Assembly: GCF_024505085.1 (NCBI RefSeq)
Contig: NZ_JANIBC010000010.1
Span: 1-61,028 of the forward strand
DNA length: 61,028 bases
Source: Parvularcula maris
GTDB taxonomy: Bacteria > Pseudomonadota > Alphaproteobacteria > Caulobacterales > Parvularculaceae
Direction of reading: 5' to 3'
Shown: positions 35,758 through 45,184 of the stretch, one piece after another
Layout: every line of letters begins with the position of its first letter
Numbering within the stretch: the stretch's first letter is position 1
Notes under the pieces: model-generated
Database searches by the model: none
What the model was told of the DNA's origin: nothing
What the model saw: only the letters and a program-made list of their open reading frames with translations
Made by a program: the position numbers and the translations under genes

Positions 35758-36249
35758 ATGCGCATGGTATGGGGGATGGCCCTGGCTGCGGCGGCCTGCG
35801 CCACGGCGCCTTTGTCGGAGGACAAGGCGGTACGGCAGATCGAGCACGTCACCGAGGCGGTCTATCTGGGCAACGACCGGATCAAGCTGACCACCGACAA
35901 GCCCCTCCTCATGCCGATCGAAGATCTGGAGTTCGCGGTCCTCGCCCGCGCCGCCGACGCGGCCTCCGAGCGCGGGGCCGAGCGCTTCGCCATCGTCCAT
36001 GCCGAGTACCACCAGCGCGGCGCCTTTCTCAGCCCCGATCTCGAGCCCCTCGGCCAGACTTACATTGGCAGCTATGAGCGCCTCCTGCGATTTCGCGAGG
36101 AGGAGCAGAAGCGCTTCGGCCAGACCACCGGCATGACCGTGGTGGTGCAGCTCCAAGAGGAGGGCGAGATTAGTGTCCGCCAGAGCTTCGACGCCGAGGA
36201 GACCTACGAGGCCATGATCGGCGCCTGGATCAAGCGGGGCGATCTCTAG
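35758..36249 (+). CDS. small putative lipoprotein, CC0125-like
   Basis: The 163-residue product has a short N-terminal hydrophobic segment ending in AAAAC, a weak lipobox. The conserved-looking body includes FAVLARAADAASERGAERFA. It resembles a Caulobacter-type family (CC0125) of unknown function. GGAGGAGCG just upstream supports the ATG at 35758. It stands alone, followed by a repeat-rich gap. Confidence 0.7.
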   Translation: MRMVWGMALAAAACATAPLSEDKAVRQIEHVTEAVYLGNDRIKLTTDKPLLMPIEDLEFAVLARAADAASERGAERFAIVHAEYHQRGAFLSPDLEPLGQTYIGSYERLLRFREEEQKRFGQTTGMTVVVQLQEEGEISVRQSFDAEETYEAMIGAWIKRGDL

Positions 36250-36305
36250 GGGCGCTTGCATACACTCCAAACGTGGCCTGATGTTTCTTGAACGGCATAG
36301 GCTGC

Positions 36306-36415
36306 CTCCCCCTCAGCCTGCCGGCAGCTCCCCCCTTTAAAGAGGGGAGCGATCAAGAGAAAGACACTGGCTTTGCTTCCCTCCCCCACTGTTGGGGAGG
36401 TGCCCGAACGGGCTT
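36306..36415. repeat. REP-like palindrome pair, family B
   Basis: Third copy of family B: CCCCCTCAGCCTGCCGGCAG, then CCCTCCCCCACTGTTGGGGA and GGTGCCCGAACGGG. It opens the 36250-36780 gap. Confidence 0.7.
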
Positions 36416-36440
36416 CTTAGCTGGTTTGCCGTCAGGCAAA

Positions 36441-36492
36441 ACATTTGGTCCGGGGGACCAAATGTAGGCGCAGAAGGCCACGGCAGTGGCCG
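36441..36492. repeat. two short perfect hairpins
   Basis: ACATTTGGTCC at 36441-36451 pairs with GGACCAAATGT at 36455-36465. GGCCAC and GTGGCC at 36477-36492 form a second hairpin. No T run follows, so these are not classic terminators. They lie in a gap with no gene on either strand that I can support. Confidence 0.55.
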
Positions 36493-36599
36493 GGAGGGGG
36501 CCGCCTTGTTAGCAGTGTATACAAACGCCACCTTTGGGGCAGAGATTGGGATAGCTGCCGTACGGCTCAGCCCTGCTGCCTGCGACGGATAAGCCGCCC

Positions 36600-36708
36600 C
36601 GTCATCCCGGAAAGCCGTCAGGCTTATCCGGGACCCATGGACCAATCCCTTAGGCTTGACCCCGCGCAGTCGGCCCATGGATCCCGGCTCGAGGCCGGGA
36701 TGACGATC
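36600..36708. repeat. REP-like palindrome pair, family A
   Basis: Second copy of family A: GTCATCCCGGAAAGCC, GGCTTATCCGGGACCCATGG, then the inverted half GGCCGGGATGACG. No gene is visible from here to 36780. Confidence 0.75.
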
Positions 36709-36780
36709 GGGTAGTGAAACGAGGGATGGGGAAAGAGCGCTCGCTCGCGGGCACCCTTTATTTGAAGCTCTCGCCCAAGC

Positions 36781-37299
36781 TCAGTGCCGGTGCCCATGGC
36801 TGTGCCCGCGCTGGCTGCCCTGCTTGCCCCACTGGGTGAACATGCGTGTGGGCGACCCGTCCTTGCGCTCGTCCTTGTAGATGTTCGTCCACGCATCATA
36901 GACCGAGGCCAGCACCTTGGCATCGGTCACGTCGAGCGCTTCGGGACCTGTCGCGTAGAGGAAGACGTGGTTGTCCTCCAGCTCCGCGCCGAGATAGCGC
37001 GCCGCGCCGCCCTTCGTGGTGATGCCGCGGAGCACGCGGGCGCCCGCCTCCTTCAGCAGCGCCTCGTCCGAAAGATCCGTGTTCGTCTCGCGGTCACGGC
37101 CCAGCAGCACGAGCACATCGGCAGCCACGAGGCGGAAGGTCAGCGCCGTGGCAGGCTCACCGCCCAGCTCCGCCCTCTCGGCCGTGATATGCACCTCGGG
37201 CATGCGGTGGGCCAAGGCCCAGCCCGTCAGCATGAGGAGTGCTGCAGCCGAGGCGGCCGCCCACCGAACTCCCAGCCTTCTAGCGCTCACCGCCGCCAT
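36781..37299 (-). CDS. DUF6702-family exported protein with His-rich tail
   Basis: The 172-residue product has a hydrophobic N-terminal segment (AAASAAALLMLTGWALA), then HRMPEVHITAERAEL and a single small domain. It ends GHSHGHRH, a possible metal-binding tail. The layout matches DUF6702, often found next to M1 peptidases, as here, where the start overlaps the peptidase gene's end. A GTG at 37290, with AGAGG spaced better, is an alternative start. Probably periplasmic; function unknown. Confidence 0.75.
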   Translation of the reverse strand: MAAVSARRLGVRWAAASAAALLMLTGWALAHRMPEVHITAERAELGGEPATALTFRLVAADVLVLLGRDRETNTDLSDEALLKEAGARVLRGITTKGGAARYLGAELEDNHVFLYATGPEALDVTDAKVLASVYDAWTNIYKDERKDGSPTRMFTQWGKQGSQRGHSHGHRH

Positions 37300-39850
37300 C
37301 CTCTCCGTCCGGGGCGTCGTTGTCCTCGGCAGGTTCGAGCGGCACGTCGGGGCCCTGGTCCTCCGCCGTCTCGCCTTTGTCGTCGCCGTCAAGCTCCGTG
37401 TTCACCGCTTCCTCGTCGTCGCTGGAAAGCTCGACCATGCTGTCCGCCATCTGGCTGCCGCCTCTGCGGGAGTCCTGGAACAGCTCGAAGCGGCTGCGGC
37501 GCGGCTTGCCGGGGAAGGCGTTGTTACCCTCATCGGCGTCGGCGATCTCGTTGTTCGCGTCGATCTCGACGCTGACGATCTCCTTGTCCGAGATGATCAG
37601 CTTGGAGAACGCCTCCGCATCGTAGCGCCAGACTTCGGCGGGCAGCACCATCTCCTCTTCCGAGCCGTCCGCATAGGTCATCTTCAGCGGGATCGGCATG
37701 ACCAGCCCGCCCATATTGCGGAAGTCGATGATGTGCACGAAGGGATCGCGCTCCTGCACTCGGTCCCACAGAGCGCGCTCCTGCGGGTTCAGCTTCTCCA
37801 GGAACGCCTTGTAGTCGTTGCGCTGCTGGTTGTTCGGCTCGAACTCGTCGTTCTCATTGTAGAAGTCCGTGAGCTGATCGCGGCGGCGCTCGAGGCGCGT
37901 CTCGATGCCCTCTTCACGGTTCCTCCTCTGAGCGAGAGGCTCCGGCTCATCAGCCGCCCGCTGCTCGCGCTGAAGGTCCGCCTCGGCATCGGGATCCTGG
38001 CTCGAGATCTTCAGCGTCTGCATGCCCGTCACAGCGATGTCCACGTGATCGGTCGTGTACCACCAACCGCGCCAGAACCAGTCGAGATCCTTGCCCGAGA
38101 CCTCCTCCATGGTGCGGAAGAAGTCCGCCGGCGCGGGCCTCTTGAACTTCCAGCGCCGCGAGTACTCACGGAAGGCCGGATCGAAGAGCTCCCGGCCCAA
38201 GACCGTCTCGCGCAAGATCACCAGTGCCGAAGCGGGCTTCGAATAGGCATTGGGGCCGAACTGCACGATCGAGTCCGACTGGGTCATGATCGGCACCTGG
38301 TTCGTGCTCGTCATGTAGTCGATGATGACATCGTTCGGGTTCGGACGGCCTCCGAGGATGGGGAAGTTCTCCTCCCACTCATACTCCGCGACATACTCCA
38401 GGAACGTGTTGATCCCCTCGTCCATCCAGGTCCACTGACGCTCGTCCGAGTTCACCGTCATCGGGAAGTAGATGTGCCCGATCTCGTGGATGATGACGCC
38501 GATGAGCCCGTATTTGATGTTTCGCGAGTAGGTGACTTCGCCGTCCTCATTATCCTTCGTGGTCGGACGATACCCGTTGAAGGTGATCATCGGGTACTCC
38601 ATCCCGCCGCGCTCCCAGGCATTCACGGACTGGGCGGTGGGGTAGGGGTAGTTGAAGGAGAACTTGTTGTAGACGTCCATCGTGTGGATGACGGCCTCGG
38701 TCGAGTATTGCGACCAGATCGGCTCGGCCTCGTTCGGGTAGAAGCTCATGGCCATGACGAGGGGGTTCTCGTCATCCTCTTGCTCGAAACCCATGGCGTC
38801 CCAGATGAATTTCCGCGAGCTCGACCAGGCGAAGTCGCGCACCTGGTCCGCCTTGAATCGCCAAGTCTTCGTGCCGGAGCTCCCCTCTTTCTCGTTCTCC
38901 GCCGCCTCTTCGGGGGTGACGATGAAGACCGGGCTGTCCGCGCTCTCAGCCTCTCTCAGGCGCGAGCGCTGCTCCGCCGTAAGCACCTGGTTCGGGTTCT
39001 GCAGCTCGCCGGTGGCCGAGACGATGTGGTCGTCCGGCACGGTGATCGCCACCTCGTAGTCGCCGAACTCCAGCGTGAACTCGCCGCGCCCCAGGAACGC
39101 CTTGTTGTGCCAACCCTCATAGTCGGTGAAGGCCGCCATGCGCGGGAACCACTGGGCAAGGAAGTAGATCGTGTCGTTCGTCGGCTCCTCGGCGTCCACG
39201 GGGAAGCTCTCATAGCCGCCCCGGCCACCGACCACACTCTCGTTGATGATGTTGAAGGACCAGCCGATGGCGAACTCGTAGCGACCGCCGGGGCGAAGGG
39301 GCCGCGGCAGGTCCACCCGCATCATCGTGTCGACGATAGTGTATTCGAGGTCCTGCCCGCCCGAGCCCACCACGCTCTCGATCTCGAAGCCGTAATCGTT
39401 CTCCTTGAACGCCTCATCCCGCGCCAGCGAGCCGAAGGAGAGCCGCGGCGCCGTGTTGCTGCCGGGCCTCCGCCCCGCATCGGCCAGACGCTCGGACTGA
39501 CGGGCGAGGCTGTCGTTCTTGAACCGGTTCTGGTCGAGGGAGACCCAGAGATAGCGCAGCTCATGGGGCGAGTTGTTGGTATAGGTGATCGTCTCCGACG
39601 CCTCGATGCGCTTCGTGTCCTCCAGAAGCTCCACGGCGATGTCGTAGTCGGCCTGCTGCTGCCAGTACTCAGGCCCCGGCTCGCCGGTGGCGGCCCTATA
39701 GACGTTCGGCGTCGGCAGCTTGTCGTCGAGCTGCTCGAAGGCCCGCGCGCCGGAGCCGACACCGGTAAAGACCGGGCCGTCTTTTTGGGCATGGGCGGGC
39801 AAGACAATCGAGAGGAGAGAAACAACACCAAGTAACAACCGCACCAGCAC
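37280..39850 (-). CDS. M1-family zinc metallopeptidase, exported
   Basis: The 856-residue product has a signal peptide (MLVRLLLGVVSLLSIVLPAHA) and an N-terminal beta domain. The catalytic domain has HEIGH and a Glu 19 residues after the last His (WMDEGINTFLE), the HExxH-x18-E signature of M1 aminopeptidases. The C-terminal part is acidic and low-complexity. It should cut amino acids or short peptides from proteins in the periplasm. The start is GTG; an in-frame GTG two codons later has better spacing from AAGGG. Co-oriented with the DUF6702 gene, which it overlaps. Confidence 0.9.
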   Translation of the reverse strand: MLVRLLLGVVSLLSIVLPAHAQKDGPVFTGVGSGARAFEQLDDKLPTPNVYRAATGEPGPEYWQQQADYDIAVELLEDTKRIEASETITYTNNSPHELRYLWVSLDQNRFKNDSLARQSERLADAGRRPGSNTAPRLSFGSLARDEAFKENDYGFEIESVVGSGGQDLEYTIVDTMMRVDLPRPLRPGGRYEFAIGWSFNIINESVVGGRGGYESFPVDAEEPTNDTIYFLAQWFPRMAAFTDYEGWHNKAFLGRGEFTLEFGDYEVAITVPDDHIVSATGELQNPNQVLTAEQRSRLREAESADSPVFIVTPEEAAENEKEGSSGTKTWRFKADQVRDFAWSSSRKFIWDAMGFEQEDDENPLVMAMSFYPNEAEPIWSQYSTEAVIHTMDVYNKFSFNYPYPTAQSVNAWERGGMEYPMITFNGYRPTTKDNEDGEVTYSRNIKYGLIGVIIHEIGHIYFPMTVNSDERQWTWMDEGINTFLEYVAEYEWEENFPILGGRPNPNDVIIDYMTSTNQVPIMTQSDSIVQFGPNAYSKPASALVILRETVLGRELFDPAFREYSRRWKFKRPAPADFFRTMEEVSGKDLDWFWRGWWYTTDHVDIAVTGMQTLKISSQDPDAEADLQREQRAADEPEPLAQRRNREEGIETRLERRRDQLTDFYNENDEFEPNNQQRNDYKAFLEKLNPQERALWDRVQERDPFVHIIDFRNMGGLVMPIPLKMTYADGSEEEMVLPAEVWRYDAEAFSKLIISDKEIVSVEIDANNEIADADEGNNAFPGKPRRSRFELFQDSRRGGSQMADSMVELSSDDEEAVNTELDGDDKGETAEDQGPDVPLEPAEDNDAPDGEDGGGER

Positions 39851-39946
39851 ACCCTTTATCTTGTCAGTGGGGCCTGGCTTAGCCGAAAAGAACCTTCTGT
39901 CCAGTGAAGCGGCCAGACCCCGCCGCCCTCAAGGGGGCAAGCCGGA

Positions 39947-40231
39947 TCACGCTGCCGTGAGAGGCATGGGGGCCACGCCCCTCAAGAGCCCCCTCGCCTC
40001 GGAGAAGGTCCTGATACGGATCTCGGCGTTCAGCCCGCAGCAGCCGTCCCTGCCGCCAAAAAGGACCAGCACGTGGCCGGGAAAGGCCACCGCCACGAGG
40101 CCGTAGGCGCGAAGATGCTCGGCGAGCTTGAGAAGCGGCGGCGCGTCGAGGGGCACCACCACCTCGCCGCTCAAAGCAAGACCCGACGCTTCGCGGACGG
40201 GGGGGTCGATAGGGCGAAAGGCGGTGGGCAT
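39947..40231 (-). CDS. small hypothetical protein
   Basis: The 94-residue product is not recognised. The ATG at 40231 has GGGAG seven bases upstream, which supports it. It contains LLKLAEHLRAYGLVAVAFPG and a CC pair. Being short and in GC-rich DNA, it could be a chance frame, but the ribosome-binding site and the lack of a better gene in this gap favour a real one. Confidence 0.45.
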   Translation of the reverse strand: MPTAFRPIDPPVREASGLALSGEVVVPLDAPPLLKLAEHLRAYGLVAVAFPGHVLVLFGGRDGCCGLNAEIRIRTFSEARGLLRGVAPMPLTAA

Positions 40232-40429
40232 GGGCAGCTCCCAAACGGTGAAGTGGCCCGCCGCTCCTGCCACCGGAGGCCCTTCCAGTCACCCAAGCCC
40301 GGCCTCACATCGCCGCGCTAAAGCTTAAGCTTCTTAACGCCTTAGACCTCTTTTTGCGTTCGTACCCGGAACGAAGCGGGCGGCGGAAGGGGAACCTTTT
40401 CTCCCGCGCTCCGATGACATTTGCGCAAG

Positions 40430-41074
40430 CTAGAAGGGCAGCGCCAGCCCGTCGAGATCGTTGATCACGCGGAAGGTGCCGCCGCCCGCCTCCACACGCG
40501 TGCGCCAGTCCTCGATCCGGCCCTGATAGAGCCGCGGGTCGATATTGTCCGTGCGCAGCTTGGTGACGTTGAGCGCCACCACCGTCACCCCGCGAAGGTC
40601 CAGCGGCAGGTCGCGCACATAGCCTTCGGGCAGGTCCTCCTGAAGGTCGGAGAAGATGAAGATCACCTTCCTGCCCGACCCCTTCTCCATCAGGAACTCG
40701 GAGGCCTGCAGCACCCCGCCGGTGATGTCCGTATGCGAGGAGGGCGCGACGCCGCCGACGAAGCTGTCGATGTCCTCCTTGAACTGACGCTTCTGCTGGT
40801 TCGCCACCGAAGGCCGGTCGTCGAACTGCATCTTCGCCACGATATCCTTCTCGGAGAAGCTGGCCGTATCGACCCGCGCCACGGCGAAGGCGTCGGAGGG
40901 CTCGAGCGTGGCGAGGATCACGTTGATGATCGCCTGTGCCTCTTGGATCTCCTTCGTATACGTTCCCGACGTATCGATCAGCATGTAGACTCCGGTGGAG
41001 CGGTTGGGCGGCTGCCCGCAACCGGCGAGAACGGCGGATGCAGCAGCGGTCAGTCCCAGGATGAGTTTTCTCAT
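40430..41074 (-). CDS. lipoprotein with von Willebrand factor A-like domain
   Basis: The 214-residue product has a lipoprotein signal ending VLAGC (Cys about residue 19) and then a vWA fold: YMLIDTSGTYTKE (metal-site DxSGT variant), a Thr in SSHTDITGG, and KVIFIFSDLQED. It is expected to be membrane-tethered and to bind a partner through a metal site. It lies downstream of a large membrane protein gene on the same strand with a REP repeat between them. Its partner and role are unknown. Confidence 0.82.
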   Translation of the reverse strand: MRKLILGLTAAASAVLAGCGQPPNRSTGVYMLIDTSGTYTKEIQEAQAIINVILATLEPSDAFAVARVDTASFSEKDIVAKMQFDDRPSVANQQKRQFKEDIDSFVGGVAPSSHTDITGGVLQASEFLMEKGSGRKVIFIFSDLQEDLPEGYVRDLPLDLRGVTVVALNVTKLRTDNIDPRLYQGRIEDWRTRVEAGGGTFRVINDLDGLALPF

Positions 41075-41118
41075 GGTGTGGTTCCCTCGTGTAAGATGGG
41101 CGGCATCTCGTCTCTCCA

Positions 41119-41225
41119 GTCGTCATCCCGGCCTTGAGCCGGGACCCATGGACTGAGGCTGCAAGAATGAACAGCCGGTGGTCCATGGGTCCCGGATAAG
41201 CCTTGCGGCTTTCCGGGATGACGGC
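41119..41225. repeat. REP-like palindrome pair, family A
   Basis: Third copy of family A: CGTCATCCCGGCCTTGAGCC, GGGACCCATGGACTGA, then the inverted GGTCCATGGGTCCCGGATAA and TTTCCGGGATGACGG. It lies between the vWA gene and the membrane protein gene. Confidence 0.8.
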
Positions 41226-41233
41226 GGAGGCGA

Positions 41234-42688
41234 CTAAGCCGCTTCCGCAGCAGGGCCTTTCAAGCGGCTCTCCGCATCTTTCAGCACCCTCCTTGCACCG
41301 ACGACCTCCAAATCGTCACCGCGTAGCGCCTTGACCCGGCCCTCGATCCAGAGCGGCGCGAAGATCGCCACGTCGTAGAGCTGGACCGCCACCTTGCCCG
41401 CTTCCTCGAAGAGGCGTGCGGCCACCCGAAAGGTGAAGGCAGTCACCATCAGCACACCCGACGCCGACCATCCGAGCACGGCGCGCATGGAGTGGATGAA
41501 GGTCTCCAGCGGGATGGCCACGAAGGTCAAAGCGAAGGGTAGGATGAAGCCCATCCCCATCTGCGCCGCCGTGGTGATCCACAGGAAAGCCGCGCCCTGG
41601 CTCGCCTCGCCGCGAAGGACGGCGGCGGTGGCAAGCTCGTCCTGAAGCAAGAGCTCCCTCATATAGGCAAGGCCCGCCTCGACGGATGCCAACGACAGAA
41701 GCAGCGCGAAGCTAACGATCGCCAGGCGCTGGCGTGTCTTGTCGGCGAGCGATGCGACCACCGGGAAGAGCGAGGTGATCCGTAGGCACTCCATCAGGAA
41801 GAGGCCCATGGAGAGCTCGACCAGGATGATGACCAAGGCGGCGATATCGGCGGTTTTGAACGTGCCGATATAGGTGTTGCCGCCGACCATCTCCGACATC
41901 GGCCGGGCGATGAGGTGGAAGTTCACCACCGCGCCGCCCGCCGCGATCAGCAAGACGAGGCCTGCCGTGAAGAACTGCACGAGGGCGGAGCTCTGCAGCT
42001 TGATCGCCGCTTCGTCCGTGTCTTGGTGGATGCTTTCGAAGCGCGTCATCTGCTCATCGACGCTGGCCGCGCGAGCCTGGAGGCTCTCCATCCGCGTCTT
42101 GACCTGACCGAGCAGCTTCACGCTCTCGCGCCAGTGCGGCGCCATGTCGTGCAGGTGCTTATGGCGCTGGCGGGAGTCCTCCCGGTACGCACGGCCTGCC
42201 TCCTCGCCCGCCTTTTTGAACGAGCTGTGGATCGATTCGAGCACCTGGCTGCGCACGCCTTCCGACGTACCCGGCACTTGCGCGACAGCTTCGACGGCCT
42301 CGGCCCAACCTGGCGGCTCCGGGGGTTGCGAAGCGGACTTGGCATAGTCCTCATCAAGCTGCCCCGCGCGCTCCGCGAGGGACTGGTGCAGCGCCGGATA
42401 GTCGCCGAGGTCGCGATGCACCTTGTCGGAGAAGCGCTCATATTCACGCTCCACCATGCGCGCCGCTGCCTCACGGCCTGCGGAAAGGAGCACCTCTCGG
42501 TTACGGTCGACGAGCCGCTTACGGAGCGACAGGAGCGAGCGCGAGGCGAAGCGTAGGCCGCTGCCGAGCGCTGAACTGGTATCGGTCAGCACGCCCCGCA
42601 TCGGCGCCCGCGCCAGATAGAGCGCGGTCATGCCGCCAGCGATGACCAGCGCGGTTCCGGCCATATTGCCGGTAAGAAAATCAGGCAC
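41234..42688 (-). CDS. large membrane protein of unknown function with a helical domain
   Basis: The 484-residue product has an N-terminal membrane segment (AGTALVIAGGMTALYLA), a long Ala/Glu/Arg-rich helical region (about 40-235), then four or more membrane segments (ALVQFFTAGLVLLIAAGGAV, IAALVIILVELSMGLFLM, LAIVSFALLLSLASVEAG, FILPFALTFVAIPLETF). I do not recognise the family. GGGAGGG six bases before the GTG at 42688 favours that start; an ATG lies five codons earlier. The adjacent vWA lipoprotein gene downstream may be its partner. Confidence 0.75.
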   Translation of the reverse strand: MPDFLTGNMAGTALVIAGGMTALYLARAPMRGVLTDTSSALGSGLRFASRSLLSLRKRLVDRNREVLLSAGREAAARMVEREYERFSDKVHRDLGDYPALHQSLAERAGQLDEDYAKSASQPPEPPGWAEAVEAVAQVPGTSEGVRSQVLESIHSSFKKAGEEAGRAYREDSRQRHKHLHDMAPHWRESVKLLGQVKTRMESLQARAASVDEQMTRFESIHQDTDEAAIKLQSSALVQFFTAGLVLLIAAGGAVVNFHLIARPMSEMVGGNTYIGTFKTADIAALVIILVELSMGLFLMECLRITSLFPVVASLADKTRQRLAIVSFALLLSLASVEAGLAYMRELLLQDELATAAVLRGEASQGAAFLWITTAAQMGMGFILPFALTFVAIPLETFIHSMRAVLGWSASGVLMVTAFTFRVAARLFEEAGKVAVQLYDVAIFAPLWIEGRVKALRGDDLEVVGARRVLKDAESRLKGPAAEAA

Positions 42689-42809
42689 GGAAGTCCCTCC
42701 CATGAACAGCCCCGCCCCAGCACCAAGAAGAAAGCGTGGGGGCGAGGTGTTGAGGGGAGGTTGTAGGAAGGCGGAGGATTTAGATTGAATTGTAGTGGGC
42801 AGCTACTTC

Positions 42810-42957
42810 ACCTCTCCCGCATTGCGGGAGAGGTCGAAATCTATCTGATTTCGGGTGAGGGCTTCGGCGAAGCCGTACCGCTGCGCTGAACACTGAAACC
42901 TGCGCTCAGAACACCCTCACCCTCGGTCCCTCTCCCGCGGGGCGGGAGAGGGAGGCG
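42810..42957. repeat. REP-like palindrome pair, family C
   Basis: CCTCTCCCGCATTGCGGGAG, TTTCGGGTGAGGGCTTCGGC, then CACCCTCACCCTCGGTCCCT and CTCCCGCGGGGCGGGAGAGG. The same unit occurs at 60862-61012. Confidence 0.75.
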
Positions 42958-42964
42958 CAAGAAA

Positions 42965-45184
42965 CTACTCCACAGCCTTCAGATACTTATCCAAGAACCG
43001 CATAGTCGTCCCCAGCCGGTGCTCGGAGATGCCCTCCCCGCCCACGCCGTGGCGTTGGCCGGGATAGGTCATCATCTCGAACTCCTTGTTGCCCTCCTGA
43101 AGGATGGCGAAAACACGCGTCGAGTTGTCGAAGGTCACGTTGTCGTCCGCCATGCCGTGGATCATCAGAAGCGGCGTCTCCAGATCATCCAAGTAAGGAA
43201 ACACGGACGAGCTTTCATAGCCCTCAGGGTTGCCTTCGGGCGTGTCCATGTAGCGCTCCGTATAGAATGTGTCGTAGAGCGACCAGTCCGTCACCGGCGC
43301 ACCGGACACGGCCGCGCCGAACGTCCCCTCGGGCGCGCGCAGCGCCAGATGCAGGGTCATGTAGCCGCCGTAAGACCAGCCCGAGACGCCGATCCGATCC
43401 GCATCGACAAAGTCCTGGGAAGCCAGCCACTTCACACCCTGCAGCTGGTCCGCCACCTCGATATCCGACATCTGCCGGTGAATGACGTCCTCGAACGTCT
43501 TGCCGCGGTTATAGGAGCCGCGGTTGTCGAGCTGGAACACCACATAGCCCTGCTGCTGCATGTATTGCAGCGAGCCGCCGGTGAAGCTGTTGGTCACCCG
43601 CTGCACATGGGGGCCGCCGTAAACCTGCAGGATTGCGGGATACTCCTTGCCCGGCTCGAAGTCATAGGGCTTGATCAGGCGGTAGTGCATGACCTGCCCG
43701 TCCTCGGCCTCGATCGTGCCGTACTCCGGCGCCGAGTGGGCGTCGAGATAGGGCGCGTAGGGATGGTCCTCATCCAAAGCGTTCTCTGCCACCCAGGTGA
43801 TGAGCTCGCCATCGGCCGTATAGAGCCCGGTCTGGGGCGGGGTGTTGGCGTTCTGCGAGGTGCCCGCGAAGCTCTTGCCGTCAGGCGCCATGCGCACCGA
43901 CCAAGTGCGGCCCTCTTCGGTGATCCGCTCCGGCTCGCCAGGCTCGAGGTAGCTCACCTTGTAGAGGTGGCGCTCCAGCGGCGTCTCGCGGTTGGCCGTG
44001 AAGTAGACCTCGCCCGCCTCCTTATCCACGGCGCTGATCCCCAGCACCTGCCAGTCGCCGGAGGTCACCTGCACCGGCTCGCCGTCCTTGCCAAAGCGTA
44101 GAATGTGGCGGTAGCCCGTCTCCTCCGTGGTCCACAGGAACCCCTCGTCGAGGCTGCGGAAATCGTCCGACAGGTTGATCCAGGCTGGCTGCTGTTCGGT
44201 ATGCACCTCGGTCACCTCGCCAGAGCGTAGGTCCACGCTGGAGAGGGTCAGCTCGGTCTGGTCGCGGTTCACCGTTTCGATGAAGAGACGTTCCGCCCCG
44301 GCCCAGTGCACACGGGCCAGGTAGGTGTCGGGGGAGGCACCCCACTCCACTTTCACCTGCCGCCTCTTGCCCGGCTCGCGGATGAAGAGGTCCACCACCG
44401 CATTCGGGCGCCCTGCACGGGGATAGCGCTGCTCGATGACGGTCACGTCGCCCGCCGCGATGTCGAAGCGGGGGATAATGTCCACCGTGCTCTCGTCGGT
44501 GCGGGTATAGACGACGTAAGAATCGTCGGGGCTCCACCAGTTGCCGGTGTAGCGGCTCATCTCCTCCTGGGCGACGAACTCCGCCGTGCCGTATGAGACC
44601 GCGCCCTCTCCGCGAGGGCTCAGGCGCTGCTCGCGTCCGCTGGCGAGGTCGATGGCGTAGAGCGTGCCGTCCCGCAGGAAGCTGACATAGCCCCCGGACG
44701 GCGAGACCTTGGCATCGTACTCGAAGCCCTCGGTCTCGGTCAGGCGGCGGACCGATTTGTCGGCAACGTTCACCAGGAACAGGTCCCCGGCCGAAGGCAC
44801 CAGGATCTGCTCGCCCTGGCTGTCCCACTGATACTGCACGATGCCCTTGGAGCTGGCGATGCGCTTTCTCTCGCGCAGCGCCTTCTCCTCCTCCGAGAGC
44901 TCGAAGTCGTCGGGCTCCAGCGTCTTCGAATCGACCAGCATCGACGCCTCACCGGTCTCTACATCATAGGCCCAGAGGTCGAGCCGCGCCTGATCTTCCT
45001 CATTGGCGCGCAGGAAGGTCAGCATGGAGCCGTCCGGCGAGTAGGCCAGCGCCCTAGGCGCGGCGCCGGTCAGGGAGGGGCTGTCATAGAGCCGCTCGAT
45101 GGTCAGCTCTTCGGCGAGGGCGGGGGAGAGGGCGGCGCTCAGCGCCAGGACTGCACCAGCAGCCTTGAGAACATGGCTTTTCAT
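42965..45184 (-). CDS. S9B dipeptidyl-peptidase IV
   Basis: The 739-residue product has a signal peptide (AAGAVLALSAALSPALA), an N-terminal beta-propeller, and a C-terminal alpha/beta-hydrolase domain. Catalytic motifs are GWSYGGYM (Ser), GMADDNVTF (Asp) and GQRHGVGG (His). The EEMSRYTGNWWSPD segment of the S9B family is present. It should release X-Pro or X-Ala dipeptides from peptides in the periplasm. ATG 45184 places the signal peptide correctly. Confidence 0.93.
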   Translation of the reverse strand: MKSHVLKAAGAVLALSAALSPALAEELTIERLYDSPSLTGAAPRALAYSPDGSMLTFLRANEEDQARLDLWAYDVETGEASMLVDSKTLEPDDFELSEEEKALRERKRIASSKGIVQYQWDSQGEQILVPSAGDLFLVNVADKSVRRLTETEGFEYDAKVSPSGGYVSFLRDGTLYAIDLASGREQRLSPRGEGAVSYGTAEFVAQEEMSRYTGNWWSPDDSYVVYTRTDESTVDIIPRFDIAAGDVTVIEQRYPRAGRPNAVVDLFIREPGKRRQVKVEWGASPDTYLARVHWAGAERLFIETVNRDQTELTLSSVDLRSGEVTEVHTEQQPAWINLSDDFRSLDEGFLWTTEETGYRHILRFGKDGEPVQVTSGDWQVLGISAVDKEAGEVYFTANRETPLERHLYKVSYLEPGEPERITEEGRTWSVRMAPDGKSFAGTSQNANTPPQTGLYTADGELITWVAENALDEDHPYAPYLDAHSAPEYGTIEAEDGQVMHYRLIKPYDFEPGKEYPAILQVYGGPHVQRVTNSFTGGSLQYMQQQGYVVFQLDNRGSYNRGKTFEDVIHRQMSDIEVADQLQGVKWLASQDFVDADRIGVSGWSYGGYMTLHLALRAPEGTFGAAVSGAPVTDWSLYDTFYTERYMDTPEGNPEGYESSSVFPYLDDLETPLLMIHGMADDNVTFDNSTRVFAILQEGNKEFEMMTYPGQRHGVGGEGISEHRLGTTMRFLDKYLKAVE

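Noticed and set aside
36441-36492. Terminator or riboswitch in the hairpins
   Set aside because: No T run, no aptamer motif and no gene directly downstream on either strand.
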